Notes: generated by a model not told the origin, from the letters alone. Positions 16,881 through 25,889 are shown, counted from the stretch's first letter. The stretch is DNA of 64,000 bases from Opitutus sp. (GCA_009695065.1 SIBR01000007.1:1-64000), one strand, 5' to 3'. Program-made: numbers and translations.

Positions 16881-17097
16881 CCGCTGATGGATTTCACCAA
16901 GGGCGAAATCTTGTCCAGAGCCTCCACCTCATCGGCTGCGGCGCAGGGCTTGGGCGGCTGCTTATCGCAGCCGAGACTACGGGGTGCTCGAGCGGAAATC
17001 CTGCCGCCCGCGATTAGCGGGGCCCAAGTCCTGAGGCGAAGGCGATTTGCCGGAGCCGCACTTCCAAGATTTTGCCTTTGGCGAAATCCATTAGCGG
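16881..17097. repeat. 217-base element with 33-base terminal inverted repeats
   Basis: The left end (16881-16913) and the complement of the right end (17065-17097) align over 33 bases with four differences. Both contain CCGCT, ATGGATTTC, CCAA and AAATCTTG blocks. The interior (about 150 bases) is GC-rich with its own small stem GGCTGC...GCAGCC. No frame inside resembles a transposase. The element lies between the higBA remnant and the 3' end of the second sulfatase, and fits a MITE-like insertion or a structured repeat. I see no clear target-site duplication. Confidence 0.5.
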
Positions 17098-17157
17098 TGT
17101 TTTTCGGCTATGGAATTTTTGAAACCGCTCTCGCGCCCGCGCCACGACGCGCTCCGG

Positions 17158-18666
17158 TCAGCCGTTTTTCTTTTTCGCCTTTTTGCCGCCGGGGGCCGGC
17201 CCACTGGGAGTCCAGATGCCCGGCGGCCAGTTTCGGGCGAGGTGCGCTTTCATTTCGGCCACGACGGCGCGGTGACCGGGATCGTTCGCCAGATTGGTGA
17301 TCTCGCCCGGATCGGCGGTGAGATCGTACAACTGGACGCCGGCGGCACCGCTTTCCCACTCGGTATAGCGATAACGCGTCGTTCGCACGCTGTACCCGCT
17401 GAAGCCGGCGCGGCGCACCTGGGTGAAGGCGGCGGGTTTCACTGTGGCGGAGGGATCGTCGAGCATCGGCCGCAAGCTCACCCCTTGGAGGGGATGGGCG
17501 AGCGGCACCCCGGCGAGTTCGGCCACGGTGGGATAGATGTCGAGCATCTCGACCACGCCGCCGGCGGACCGGCCGGCGTTTTTCATCCCCGGGGTCGCAA
17601 TGATCAGGGGCACACGCGCGGAATTTTCCCACAGCGTGTTCTTCTGCCACAGCCCGTGCTGGCCCATGTGGTAGCCGTGATCGCTCGTGAGAACCACGAT
17701 GGTCTTTTCCCGGAGCTGCAGGCGGTCGAGGGCCGCCAGCACGCGGCCGACCTGTGCGTCCATCATCGAGATGGCGGCGTGGTAACCCTGGATGGCCTGG
17801 CGCCGCAACGTGTCCGTCATTGCCGCTTCCGTGGGTTTGAGGGAGGCGAAGGCCGCCACCGGTCCGGCATCCTGATGGCCGGCCGGAATCTCGGGCAGCC
17901 GGATGCGCTCCGGCGGATAGAGGTCGTAGAACTCCTTGGTCGCGACGTAGGGCGTGTGCGGCCGGTAGAAACCCACGGCGAGGAAGAACGGCCGGTCGCG
18001 TTGCGCCTCCAGCAGCTTGATCGCCTCGGTCGCACCGATACCGTCCGTCTGTTCCAGCGGCGAGCCGTCCATTTGCTTCCAGCTGACCGTGCCGCCAAAG
18101 CGGGTGGCCAGCGGGGCGTTGGGTTCCAGGGAGAAAATGGTCTCTTCCACGGCCTTGTCGCGGCCGATGGGATTGACGCGCTGGTCCCACGAAGCGGGGT
18201 CGTCGAGGCCGTTGGTCCCGATCTGGCCGGGCACGCCGTAGTGATAGATTTTTCCGACGCGGCCGGTCCACCAGCCGTGGCGGCGGAAGAGCTGCGGCAT
18301 CGTGATCGTGTCGGGCAACACCTCGCGGAAATTCGGCGACGTGGCGTAGACGCCCAGCGCGTTGCCGGCGTTGCCGGCGGTGTTGGTCAGGATGTGCGTC
18401 GTGTTGGGCCGCATCGACGTCATGAACGACGCGCGGCTGGGGCCGCACACGGGATACTGGCAGTAGGCGCGCTCGAACCGGACGCCGCGCTTCGCGAGCC
18501 CGTCGATGTTCGGAGATTTCACGGCCGGATCGCCGTAGCAGCCGAGATCGGTGTTCAGATCGTCGGCGATGATGAAGAGGATGTTGAATTTTGCCGCCTC
18601 CGCCGCGGCGCCGGTGGTGACGGCATGCAGCATGAACGCGAGGAAGGGCAGGAGGAAACGTGGCAT
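17158..18666 (-). CDS. Iduronate-2-sulfatase/choline-sulfatase-like sulfatase
   Basis: A 502-residue exported sulfatase. The signal peptide (residues 1-25) is followed by NILFIIADDLNTDLGCYGD, metal-binding Asp pair included. The formylglycine motif is Cys74-Gly-Pro-Ser-Arg78 in YPVCGPSRASFMTS. Later motifs VGFYRPHTPYVA, TSDHGYHMGQHGLWQK and LWENSARVPLII are those of iduronate-2-sulfatase-type enzymes, distinct from the arylsulfatase at 14690. The C-terminus is Lys-rich (KKAKKKNG). It is alone on the minus strand. Having two different sulfatases within 4 kb suggests use of a multiply sulfated glycan. Confidence 0.9.
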   Translation of the reverse strand: MPRFLLPFLAFMLHAVTTGAAAEAAKFNILFIIADDLNTDLGCYGDPAVKSPNIDGLAKRGVRFERAYCQYPVCGPSRASFMTSMRPNTTHILTNTAGNAGNALGVYATSPNFREVLPDTITMPQLFRRHGWWTGRVGKIYHYGVPGQIGTNGLDDPASWDQRVNPIGRDKAVEETIFSLEPNAPLATRFGGTVSWKQMDGSPLEQTDGIGATEAIKLLEAQRDRPFFLAVGFYRPHTPYVATKEFYDLYPPERIRLPEIPAGHQDAGPVAAFASLKPTEAAMTDTLRRQAIQGYHAAISMMDAQVGRVLAALDRLQLREKTIVVLTSDHGYHMGQHGLWQKNTLWENSARVPLIIATPGMKNAGRSAGGVVEMLDIYPTVAELAGVPLAHPLQGVSLRPMLDDPSATVKPAAFTQVRRAGFSGYSVRTTRYRYTEWESGAAGVQLYDLTADPGEITNLANDPGHRAVVAEMKAHLARNWPPGIWTPSGPAPGGKKAKKKNG

Positions 18667-18950
18667 GGCGGATCGGGGTTTAGTCGGGGCGGGAAGGGCC
18701 GCGGTTGAGACTGGGGCAGCGCGGCACGAACTGCATTGAATTTAACCTAGTGGACGAAGAGAGCGGAAGGAATTTCAAGCTCCTTCGGGTGGGGACGGGC
18801 CGACCGAATCAGCCCGGCCCGACAAATGTTCTTGGGCGTGGCCGGCGGATCGCTAACGCTGACGGGACTTCTTGTTATGAAAGCCCATCCCGCTTGTCTT
18901 CCCGTTTTTCGTGTCCGGCCCTCTCGAAAAATCATCGGGAGGACGATGCC

Positions 18951-19439
18951 ATGATACCGCGCCGTTGGCTGCGGGCGGCGCTATGGGCCTCGCTCCTCGC
19001 TGCCGGTTCCGCCGACGCGTCCGCGGCGGAGGTTTCGGTGGGCGGAGGGGTGGCGCATCCGGGCCGTTATGCCACGAACGGAGGCAAGGGCCTGATCGCC
19101 CTGCTGCTCGAGGCCGGCGGCATCGCCAACGGCTGCAGCGAGGTGCGGGTGGTTGGCAGCACCGAGGGCAAGCCCCGCGTGTATCGCGTGAACCTTTGGG
19201 AACTCATGATCGACTTCCAACCGGACTGGACGCCCCAGCCGGGTGACACGATCTACGTGAACCAGCATGCCGAGGCCTGCCTCCGTGATCCGCAGCGTTT
19301 CAACGAGCTGATGCGCGAATATCTCGACGCCCGCGCGGCGCAGCCCCAGCCGCCGCCCGGTTGGAAAAAGAAAGTCGAGGGGATCGGCGGGGGTTGCGGC
19401 AAGCTGCACTATGAGGAAGCGTCCAAGGGGCGGGGCTGA
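18951..19439 (+). CDS. Exported SLBB-like (soluble ligand-binding beta-grasp) protein
   Basis: A 162-residue protein. The start at 18951 is supported by one of the few clear Shine-Dalgarno sequences in the window (GGGAGGA, about 8 bases upstream) and by a signal peptide with RRWLRAALWASLLAAGSADASA. The mature part begins VSVGGGVAHPGRYATNGGKGLIALLLEAGG, which fits an SLBB domain, and ends the domain with QPGDTIYVNQHA. SLBB domains occur in polysaccharide-export and competence proteins. There is no Wza-type export domain, so its role is unknown. It lies 20 bases before the acyl-CoA carboxylase gene, yet nothing in its sequence links it to that pathway. Confidence 0.6.
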   Translation: MIPRRWLRAALWASLLAAGSADASAAEVSVGGGVAHPGRYATNGGKGLIALLLEAGGIANGCSEVRVVGSTEGKPRVYRVNLWELMIDFQPDWTPQPGDTIYVNQHAEACLRDPQRFNELMREYLDARAAQPQPPPGWKKKVEGIGGGCGKLHYEEASKGRG

Positions 19440-19459
19440 CCCGTCGAGCGCAACACCCC

Positions 19460-21082
19460 ATGAAATCGTCCACCCCGAAAAACGCCGCCGCCGCGCCCGC
19501 TGAAAACGCTTTCACGGCCCTCAGCCACGCGCTTGCCGGCGAAGAGGCGAAGATCCGCGAGGGTGGCGGGCCCGACGGCCTCGCCCGCCAGCACAAGCTC
19601 GGCCGGCTGGCCGCGCGGGAGCGCATCGCGGCGCTCGTGGACGATCCGGCGCAGTTTTTCGAATTGGGGTTGTGGGCGGCGCACGGCATGTACCGGGAGT
19701 GGGGCGTGTTTCCCGCCGCGGGTGTCGTCACCGGCATCGGCCGCGTGGCGGGCCGCGCGGTGATGATCGTCGCCAACGACGCGACGGTGAAGGCAGGCGC
19801 GTTCGTCCCGATGACGTGCAAGAAGGTGCTCCGTGCGCAGCGCATCGCATTCGAGTGCGGGCTGCCGCTCGTCTATCTGGTCGACTCGTCGGGCGTGTTC
19901 CTGCCGATGCAGGACGAGATTTTTCCCGACGAGGACGACTTCGGCCGGATCTTTCGCAACAACGCGGTGATCTCCGCCGCCGGTCTGCCGCAATACGCCG
20001 CGATCATGGGCAACTGCGTGGCGGGCGGTGCCTACCTGCCGGTGCTCTGCGACAAGATCCTCATGACCGAGGGCAGCGGACTTTATCTCGCCGGTCCGTC
20101 GCTGGTGAAGGCCGCCATCGGCCAGGAGGTCGACAGCGAGTCGCTCGGCGGCGCCGCGATGCACGCGGAGATCAGCGGCACGGTGGATTTCAAGGAGAAG
20201 GACGATGCGGCCTGCCTCAAGCGGCTCAAGTCGCTCGTCGGCCTGCTGGCGCCCGACGCTCCGGTGGCGGTCGCGACCGCGGCGCCGGCGCGTCCGCCGA
20301 CGGACGTTTACGACTTGGTCTCGGTCGACAGACGCAAGGACTACGATGCGCGCCACCTGCTGGCCTGCATCGTCGACGCCGGGTCGGTCGAGGAATACAA
20401 GGCCGACCACGGCAAATCCCTCGTGTGCGTGTATGCGCGGATCGGCGGTCGCGCGGTGGGCATCGTGGCGAACCAGCGCGTGCGCGTGCAGTCGAAGACG
20501 TCGGGCCTGCAGATGCCGGGCGTGATCTATGCCGACAGCGCGGACAAGGCGGCGCGGTTCATCCTCGACTGCAACCAGACGCGGCTGCCGCTGATCTTTT
20601 TTCAGGATGTGCAGGGCTTCATGGTCGGGAAGGACGCCGAGCAGAGCGGCATCATCCGCAGCGGCGCGAAACTGGTGAACGCGGTGAGCAACTCCACCGT
20701 GCCGAAGCTCACCGTGGTCGTCGGCGGCAGCTATGGCGCGGGCAACTACGCGCTTTGCGGCAAGGCCTTCGATCCGCGCTTCATCTTCGCGTGGCCCAAC
20801 GCCCGTTACGCGGTGATGGGCGCGGCGCAGGCGAGCGACGTGGTCTTCAGCATCCTCGCGCGCGGGGCGAAGGACCGGCCCGCCGCCGAGCTCGCGCAGC
20901 TGCGCGAGCAGGTGAAGCAAAACTATGTCGAACAGGCCGACATCCGCTATGGGGCCGCCCGCGGGTGGGTCGACGCGATCATCCCGCCGCACGAAACGCG
21001 CGCCGTCCTGCTGACAGCCCTCGCTTGCGCGACCCGACCCGCCCCGAAGGCGGGCTTCCACACCGGGGTGTTGCAGGTTTGA
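19460..21082 (+). CDS. Acyl-CoA carboxylase carboxyltransferase (beta) subunit, methylcrotonyl/geranyl-CoA type
   Basis: A 540-residue carboxyltransferase with two crotonase-like halves. The N-terminal half has GRLAARERIAALVDDPAQFFELG, CGLPLVYLVDSSGVFLP and MGNCVAGGAYLPVLCD. The C-terminal half has VGIVANQRVRVQSK, LIFFQDVQGFMVGKDAEQSG and VVVGGSYGAGNYALCGKAFDPRF. The FMVG and GAGNYALCG sequences are characteristic of 3-methylcrotonyl-CoA and geranyl-CoA carboxylase beta subunits rather than propionyl-CoA or acetyl-CoA ones. It transfers carboxyl from biotin to the acyl-CoA gamma carbon and needs a biotin carboxylase/BCCP alpha subunit, which is not in the window. The next three plus-strand genes look like its pathway partners. 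Confidence 0.87.
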   Translation: MKSSTPKNAAAAPAENAFTALSHALAGEEAKIREGGGPDGLARQHKLGRLAARERIAALVDDPAQFFELGLWAAHGMYREWGVFPAAGVVTGIGRVAGRAVMIVANDATVKAGAFVPMTCKKVLRAQRIAFECGLPLVYLVDSSGVFLPMQDEIFPDEDDFGRIFRNNAVISAAGLPQYAAIMGNCVAGGAYLPVLCDKILMTEGSGLYLAGPSLVKAAIGQEVDSESLGGAAMHAEISGTVDFKEKDDAACLKRLKSLVGLLAPDAPVAVATAAPARPPTDVYDLVSVDRRKDYDARHLLACIVDAGSVEEYKADHGKSLVCVYARIGGRAVGIVANQRVRVQSKTSGLQMPGVIYADSADKAARFILDCNQTRLPLIFFQDVQGFMVGKDAEQSGIIRSGAKLVNAVSNSTVPKLTVVVGGSYGAGNYALCGKAFDPRFIFAWPNARYAVMGAAQASDVVFSILARGAKDRPAAELAQLREQVKQNYVEQADIRYGAARGWVDAIIPPHETRAVLLTALACATRPAPKAGFHTGVLQV

Positions 21083-21085
21083 GCA

Positions 21086-21121
21086 GCGGGAAGAGAAATA
21101 AGAACTCCCGCCGATAATTTT
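21086..21121 (+). terminator. Weak hairpin after carboxyltransferase gene
   Basis: GCGGGA (21086-21091) pairs with TCCCGC (21106-21111) around a 14-base A-rich loop, followed by GATAATTTT. It sits between the carboxyltransferase stop and the AtuA start, so it could be a partial terminator or an intercistronic processing signal. The six-pair stem makes this tentative. Confidence 0.3.
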
Positions 21122-21144
21122 CCGCCGCGTCTCGCCCCGGTCCG

Positions 21145-22548
21145 ATGCCCACCCCGATCAAAATCGCCAATGCCTCCGGCTTCTGGGGCGACCAGCCCGA
21201 GGCCGCGGCGCGGCTTGTCGCGGAGCAGCCCGACTTGGATTTTTTGACGCTCGATTACCTGGCCGAGGTTTCGCTTTCGATCATGGCGAGCGTGCGGGCG
21301 AAGGATCCCCGTGCCGGCTATGCGTGCGATTTCGTGGAGGTGGTGCGTTCCCTCGCACCTTTCTGGCTTGCGGGCGGCGCAACCAAGGTCGTGACGAATG
21401 CCGGCGGCCTGGATCCCGAATCGTGCGGCCGGGCCTGCCGGGAGATTCTCGAAGCCGCCGGCCTCGGGCGGTTGCGCGTGGCGGTGGTGACCGGCGACGA
21501 CGTCCTGCCAATTTTGGGATCTGCCCTTGGCCGGGAGCTGGACCGGTCGCAGGATAAATCCGTTTTGCCGGCCGACACGTTTGCGAACCTTGAAACGGGC
21601 GCGGCGCTGTCGACGGTGGCGGACCGGCTCGTCACCGCCAACGCCTACATTGGCGCCGCACCGCTGGCCGATGCGCTCCGGGCGGGCGCGGACATCGTGA
21701 TCACGGGGCGCACCGCCGATCCCTCGCTGACGGTGGCGCCCTGCGTGGCGCACTTCGGCTGGAGTCCGACCGACTACGACCGGCTCGCCGGGGCGACGAT
21801 CGCGGGACATCTCATCGAATGCGGCACGCAGGCGAGCGGAGGATTTTCCACTGACTGGCTCGAACTCCCGGACGTTACCGACATCGGCTTCCCCGTCGCG
21901 GAGATTGCGGAGGACGGTTCGTTCGTGCTGACCAAGCCCGCCGGCACAGGTGGCGCCGTCACGCTCCAGACCGTGAAGGAACAACTGCTCTACGAGATCG
22001 GCGATCCGGCGAATTATCTTTCGCCGGACGTCACGGTTTCGTTCCTGAACCTGCGGCTGGAGCAGGCCGGTCCCGATCGCGTCCGGATTGCCGGGGCGAC
22101 GGGGCGGCCCCCGCCGCCGACCTACAAGGTTTCGGCGACCTATCGTGACGGCTTCAAGGCGCACGGGTTGCTGACGGTGTTCGGCCATGACGCGGTGAAG
22201 AAGGCCCGCCACGCGGGCGCGTCGATTTTGCAACGGCTCACCGACCGGGGCTGCATGTTTCGCGAAACGCTTGTGGAGTGTCTGGGCACGGGAGCGAGTG
22301 TGCGCGGGATCGTGAGCCGGATGAGCGACACGCACCTGGTCGAGACGGTCTTGCGGGTAAGCGTCGCCGCCGACGCGAAGGAACCGGTCGAGCGCTTCAC
22401 GCGGGAAATCGCGCCGCTGGTCACGTGTGGGCCGCAGGGGGTGACGGGATACGCGACGGGCCGGCCCAAGGTGCTGCCGATCTTCGGCTACTGGCCGTGC
22501 CTGATCGATCGCAGTCTCGTGCACCCTGTCGTCAAATACCTTAACTGA
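21145..22548 (+). CDS. AtuA family protein (DUF1446, acyclic terpene utilisation)
   Basis: A 467-residue protein of the DUF1446/AtuA family. Typical pieces are KIANASGFWGDQPEAAARLV at the start, LDFLTLDYLAEVSLSIMA, TNAGGLDPESCG, ANAYIGAAPLADALRAGADIVITGR (two segments of it), and HLIECGTQASGGFSTDW. Members occur in citronellol/geraniol catabolic operons and beside methylcrotonyl-CoA carboxylase genes in many bacteria, but no reaction has been firmly assigned. Placement directly downstream of the carboxyltransferase and upstream of the small AtuA-like gene supports a role in branched acyl-CoA breakdown. Confidence 0.85.
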   Translation: MPTPIKIANASGFWGDQPEAAARLVAEQPDLDFLTLDYLAEVSLSIMASVRAKDPRAGYACDFVEVVRSLAPFWLAGGATKVVTNAGGLDPESCGRACREILEAAGLGRLRVAVVTGDDVLPILGSALGRELDRSQDKSVLPADTFANLETGAALSTVADRLVTANAYIGAAPLADALRAGADIVITGRTADPSLTVAPCVAHFGWSPTDYDRLAGATIAGHLIECGTQASGGFSTDWLELPDVTDIGFPVAEIAEDGSFVLTKPAGTGGAVTLQTVKEQLLYEIGDPANYLSPDVTVSFLNLRLEQAGPDRVRIAGATGRPPPPTYKVSATYRDGFKAHGLLTVFGHDAVKKARHAGASILQRLTDRGCMFRETLVECLGTGASVRGIVSRMSDTHLVETVLRVSVAADAKEPVERFTREIAPLVTCGPQGVTGYATGRPKVLPIFGYWPCLIDRSLVHPVVKYLN

Positions 22549-22614
22549 ACCGGCGACCATGCACACCAGTCGAAAATCTTTTCCCGGCGGGCCGGGTGGC
22601 GGAGGAACCCCCGC

Positions 22615-22968
22615 ATGATTCCCCTGCGTGAAATCGCGTTTGCGCGCAGCGGCGACAAGGGCGCCTCGGCCAATGTCGCGATCTTTGGCCGCACGCCCGC
22701 GGCCTATGCCTGGCTGCGCGAGCACCTCACGGCGGCCCGAGTGGAGGAGTTTTTCCGCCCGCTCGGCGTGGGCGCGGTGACGCGCTACGACGTGCCGAAT
22801 CTAGAGGCCCTGAATTTTGTGCTGCCGCACGTCCTCGCCGGCGGAGGCTCGCGCTCGCTGCGGATCGACGCGCAGGGCAAGACGCTCGGCATGGCGCTGC
22901 TTGAAATGCCGGTCGCGGCGCCGCCGGATTTGCGTCCGCCGGCCGGTGCCGCCGTTCCATCCCGTTGA
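22615..22968 (+). CDS. Small AtuA-like ferredoxin-fold domain protein
   Basis: A 117-residue protein beginning IPLREIAFARSGDKGASANV, followed by EFFRPLGVGAVTRYDVPNLEALNFVLPH and GGGSRSLRIDAQGKTLGMALLEM (read in two blocks). This is the domain that is fused to the C-terminus of AtuA in some proteins and separate in others. The SGDKG motif is well preserved. A purine-rich GGAGGAA lies upstream of the ATG. It is 66 bases after the AtuA gene and 10 bases before the enoyl-CoA hydratase, so cotranscription is very likely. Function is unknown, presumably as a partner of AtuA. Confidence 0.78.
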   Translation: MIPLREIAFARSGDKGASANVAIFGRTPAAYAWLREHLTAARVEEFFRPLGVGAVTRYDVPNLEALNFVLPHVLAGGGSRSLRIDAQGKTLGMALLEMPVAAPPDLRPPAGAAVPSR

Positions 22969-22977
22969 TTTCCGACC

Positions 22978-23760
22978 ATGCCCGATTCTTCATTCGTCCT
23001 CTCCTCCCGTGCCGGCCCAGTCACGACGCTCACGCTGAACCGGCCCGAGAAGCGCAACGCGCTCAACGTCGGGCTGCTCGAGCAGTTGGGCGTGGCGGTG
23101 GCGGCGGCCGAGGCCGATCCGACGCAGCGCATCCTCGTCATCCGGGGCGCGGGCCCGGTGTTTTGCTCGGGCCTTGATCTGGCGGAAGCGGCGGATCCGC
23201 GACTCGCCGAAACGTCGGCCGGGTTGATGGGGCGGGGCTTGCAGGTGCTGGCGACCTCGCGGTTGGTGAGCATCGCGCTGGTGCAAGGCGCGGCGGTGGC
23301 GGGCGGGGCCGGATTGGCGAGCGCGTGCGATTTCGTCGTCGCGACGCGCGACGCGAAGTTCGGTTACCCGGAGTTGCGCCGCGGGCTCATGCCGGCGCTC
23401 ATCATGACTTTTTTGCGCCGGCAGCTGCGCGAACGGGATGCCCGTGAGCTGCTCCTGCTCGGCAAACTGTGCGACGCGTCCCACGCGCAGGCCATCGGCC
23501 TGATCAACCGGGTGGTCGCCGACGAAGCGGCGCTGGAGACCGAATTGAAATCGCTCGTCAGCTCGTTGCTGCAGGGCGCGCCGCAGGCGCTCGCCGACAC
23601 GAAGAAGGTGCTCGCGGAGTTGTGGCCGGTGCCGCTCGCCCACGATCTGGAGCGCGCGCATGGGTTTCATCTGGCCGCGCGCGATTCCGCCGAGGCGAAG
23701 GAGGGCATCGCCGCCTTCAACGCCAAGCGTGCGCCGAACTGGGCGCCGCCGTCGGGTTGA
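22978..23760 (+). CDS. Enoyl-CoA hydratase/isomerase (methylglutaconyl-CoA hydratase-like)
   Basis: A 260-residue crotonase-fold enzyme. The oxyanion-hole segments are GAGPVFCSGLDL and GAAVAGGAGLASACDF; the YPELRRGLMPA segment supplies the usual catalytic Glu position. In this context it would hydrate the product of the carboxylase, analogous to LiuC or AtuE acting on 3-methylglutaconyl-CoA or isohexenylglutaconyl-CoA. That assignment depends on the neighbours; by sequence alone it is a general enoyl-CoA hydratase. It is the last gene of the plus-strand arm and is followed by a bidirectional terminator. Confidence 0.85.
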   Translation: MPDSSFVLSSRAGPVTTLTLNRPEKRNALNVGLLEQLGVAVAAAEADPTQRILVIRGAGPVFCSGLDLAEAADPRLAETSAGLMGRGLQVLATSRLVSIALVQGAAVAGGAGLASACDFVVATRDAKFGYPELRRGLMPALIMTFLRRQLRERDARELLLLGKLCDASHAQAIGLINRVVADEAALETELKSLVSSLLQGAPQALADTKKVLAELWPVPLAHDLERAHGFHLAARDSAEAKEGIAAFNAKRAPNWAPPSG

Positions 23761-23791
23761 ACGTCGCTTCGTTAACCGGCGCGCCGTTCGG

Positions 23792-23821
23792 AAATCGAGA
23801 CCGTCAGACGGTCCCGATTTT
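23792..23821. terminator. Bidirectional terminator between convergent acyl-CoA arms
   Basis: GACCGTC-A-GACGGTC forms a perfect seven-pair hairpin, extended by AAATCG on one side and CGATTT on the other. On the plus strand it ends in a TTTT run. It serves the enoyl-CoA hydratase on the plus strand. On the minus strand it spans the last codons and stop of the FadJ-type gene (stop at 23804), so that stop codon lies inside the stem. Confidence 0.6.
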
Positions 23822-25843
23822 GCCGCGGCTCCGCGCGTAGCGCAGGAGGCCGCCGTGAAACGCCGGGAAACCCGCGCCGGTGAGCAGCGCAAAATCCACA
23901 TCGTCGGCCGTCTTCACCACGCCCTCGGCCAGGCAGCGGTTCGCCTCGTCGATCATTACGGCCATGAGGCGATCGGCGAGGTCGACCCGCGGGGAGTCGT
24001 CGGCGCGCCCCGCCGGGCTTGAAGCGTCGGTCAGCGGACGGGTCTCGGCGTCGTTCGGCGATTCTCGGCCGGTCTCGTAGCGGTAAAATCCCCGGCTGGC
24101 GCCGTTCTTCCGGCCCTTGAGTCCCGCGGCCAGCAGTTGGGCACACGCGGTGGTGGGCGCGAAGCGTTCCGGAAAGTAACGGCCCATTTCGGCGAGAATA
24201 AAATCCGTCACTTCGATGCCGATTTCGTCGATCAAACGCAAAGGGCCCATCGGCCAGCCGAAGTCGCGCAGCGCCGCGTCGATTGCGGTGGTCGCATGGC
24301 CCTGTTCCCAGAGGCGCACGGCCGCGTTGAGATAGAAGAACAGCACGCGCGTGATCAAAAACCCCGGTGACGAACGGCAGGGCAGGGGCGATTTCCCGAG
24401 CGAATTCACGAAGGCGAGCATGCGCGCCGCGGTCCCGGCCGAGGTCTCCCGGGCGATGACGAACTCCACGAGCGGCATGCGGCTGACGGGATTGAAAAAA
24501 TGCAGGCCGATCGTCCGGCCGGGGTTCGGGACGTGTCCGGCAACGTCTTCGATGGGCAGCGCCGAGGTGTTCGAGGCCAGGACGGTGTCGGGACGGACGA
24601 CCCCGGCGAGTTCGGTGAACAACCGCTGCTTCGCCGCCATGTCCTCGGTGATGGCCTCGATCACCAGATCGCAACGGTCGAAGCCGTCCCAGCCCGTCGT
24701 GGTGGCGATGCGGGCGAGTCCCGCGGCTGCATCGGCGGCGGAGAGTCTGCCGCGTTTCGCCGCTTCGCCGAACAGACCGCGAATGATCTCGGTCCCGCGC
24801 GCCAGCAGCCCGGCATCGACGTCGCGCAGCACCACGTCGATCCCGTGGGCCGCGATCCATTGCGCGATGCCGGAGCCCATCACGCCGGCGCCGACGATGC
24901 CGACGCGGGTGACGGGCGGCAGAGCGGCGCCGGACAATTTCTCCCGGTCGAACCAGCCCTCGAGCGAGCGCTTTTTTGCCTCGGCTTTGAGAAAGAAAAC
25001 GTGGACGAAGTTCTTGCAGCTGTCCCCGGTCGTCACGGCGCCGAAAATGCGGGCCTCGACGCGGAGCGCCTCGTCGACGGGCAGGGGAAAGGTTTGCTCG
25101 ACCACGTCGATCGCGGCGAAGAGCGCCGGTTGATAACCGGGATTTTTGGCCAGCGCAGCCGCGCGCATCTCCGCGAAATACGCCGGCGGTGCCGCGGCGG
25201 GCGATGGCCGTGCAGGCGGACCTTCCGACGCCAGGCGCAGGGCCGCCTGCTTCGCCCGGTCCTTGAGTTCGCCGGCGGGCACGAGCTCGTCGACCAGGCC
25301 GGCGCGGGCCGCTTCCGCGGCGCCGATCAATTGAGAGCGGAGGATGTGGTCGAGCGCGGGTTGGGCGCCGATGAGCTTCGGCAGGCGCGCGCTGCCGCCC
25401 CAGCCGGAAATCGTGCCGATGGCGGTCTCGGGCAGGCCGATCCGGGTGACGGGGGCGTCGCTGGCCAGCCGCCAGTCGCAGGCCAGGGCCAGCTCGAAGC
25501 CGCCGCCAGCGCAGGCGCCGTGGATCGCGCATACGACGGGAATGCCCAGCTTCGTCACGCGGGCCAAGATGTCCTGGCCGGTGCGCGCGAAGGCCGTGGC
25601 CGCGGCGGGATCGGAAAACGACGCCACCCAGCGCAGATCCGCGCCGGCGACGAAAATACGGTCCTTCGCGCTGCGAATGACCACGGCGCGGGCGCGTGAT
25701 CCCGCCGCGGCGTCGACGGCCGCCGCAAACGCGGCCTGCACCGCGGGGTTGAAGACGTTCGCGCGCGCCGCGGGGTCGTCGAACACGATCCAGCCGACCC
25801 CGTCGGCATCCAGCGAGAAAAGGACGGGGGCGCGGGGAGTCAT
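23804..25843 (-). CDS. FadJ/FadB-type enoyl-CoA hydratase / 3-hydroxyacyl-CoA dehydrogenase
   Basis: A 679-residue bifunctional beta-oxidation protein. Residues 1-200 form the crotonase domain, with IHGACAGGGFELALACD and both catalytic glutamates at Glu117 (GGFEL) and Glu139 (IGLPET). The NAD-binding domain starts at VGIVGAGVMGSGIAQ (about 314-328). It continues with LHFFNPVSRMPLVEFV, where the dehydrogenase His lies, and the C-terminal dimerisation domain SPGFLITRVLFFYLNAAVRLW. It converts trans-enoyl-CoA through 3-hydroxyacyl-CoA to 3-ketoacyl-CoA. It is the last gene of the minus arm, after thiolase and the CoA-transferase, and is about 45 bases from the latter. Confidence 0.9.
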   Translation of the reverse strand: MTPRAPVLFSLDADGVGWIVFDDPAARANVFNPAVQAAFAAAVDAAAGSRARAVVIRSAKDRIFVAGADLRWVASFSDPAAATAFARTGQDILARVTKLGIPVVCAIHGACAGGGFELALACDWRLASDAPVTRIGLPETAIGTISGWGGSARLPKLIGAQPALDHILRSQLIGAAEAARAGLVDELVPAGELKDRAKQAALRLASEGPPARPSPAAAPPAYFAEMRAAALAKNPGYQPALFAAIDVVEQTFPLPVDEALRVEARIFGAVTTGDSCKNFVHVFFLKAEAKKRSLEGWFDREKLSGAALPPVTRVGIVGAGVMGSGIAQWIAAHGIDVVLRDVDAGLLARGTEIIRGLFGEAAKRGRLSAADAAAGLARIATTTGWDGFDRCDLVIEAITEDMAAKQRLFTELAGVVRPDTVLASNTSALPIEDVAGHVPNPGRTIGLHFFNPVSRMPLVEFVIARETSAGTAARMLAFVNSLGKSPLPCRSSPGFLITRVLFFYLNAAVRLWEQGHATTAIDAALRDFGWPMGPLRLIDEIGIEVTDFILAEMGRYFPERFAPTTACAQLLAAGLKGRKNGASRGFYRYETGRESPNDAETRPLTDASSPAGRADDSPRVDLADRLMAVMIDEANRCLAEGVVKTADDVDFALLTGAGFPAFHGGLLRYARSRGKIGTV

Positions 25844-25889
25844 GGCGGTGACGGCAGCCGGGTGGACGGGTCGCGGTGAACCGGGCGGT

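Noticed and set aside
16887..17300. A 137-codon plus-strand frame starting in the inverted-repeat element
   Set aside because: It runs through the element and into the antisense of the sulfatase; sequence is low-complexity and Arg/Pro/Phe-rich.
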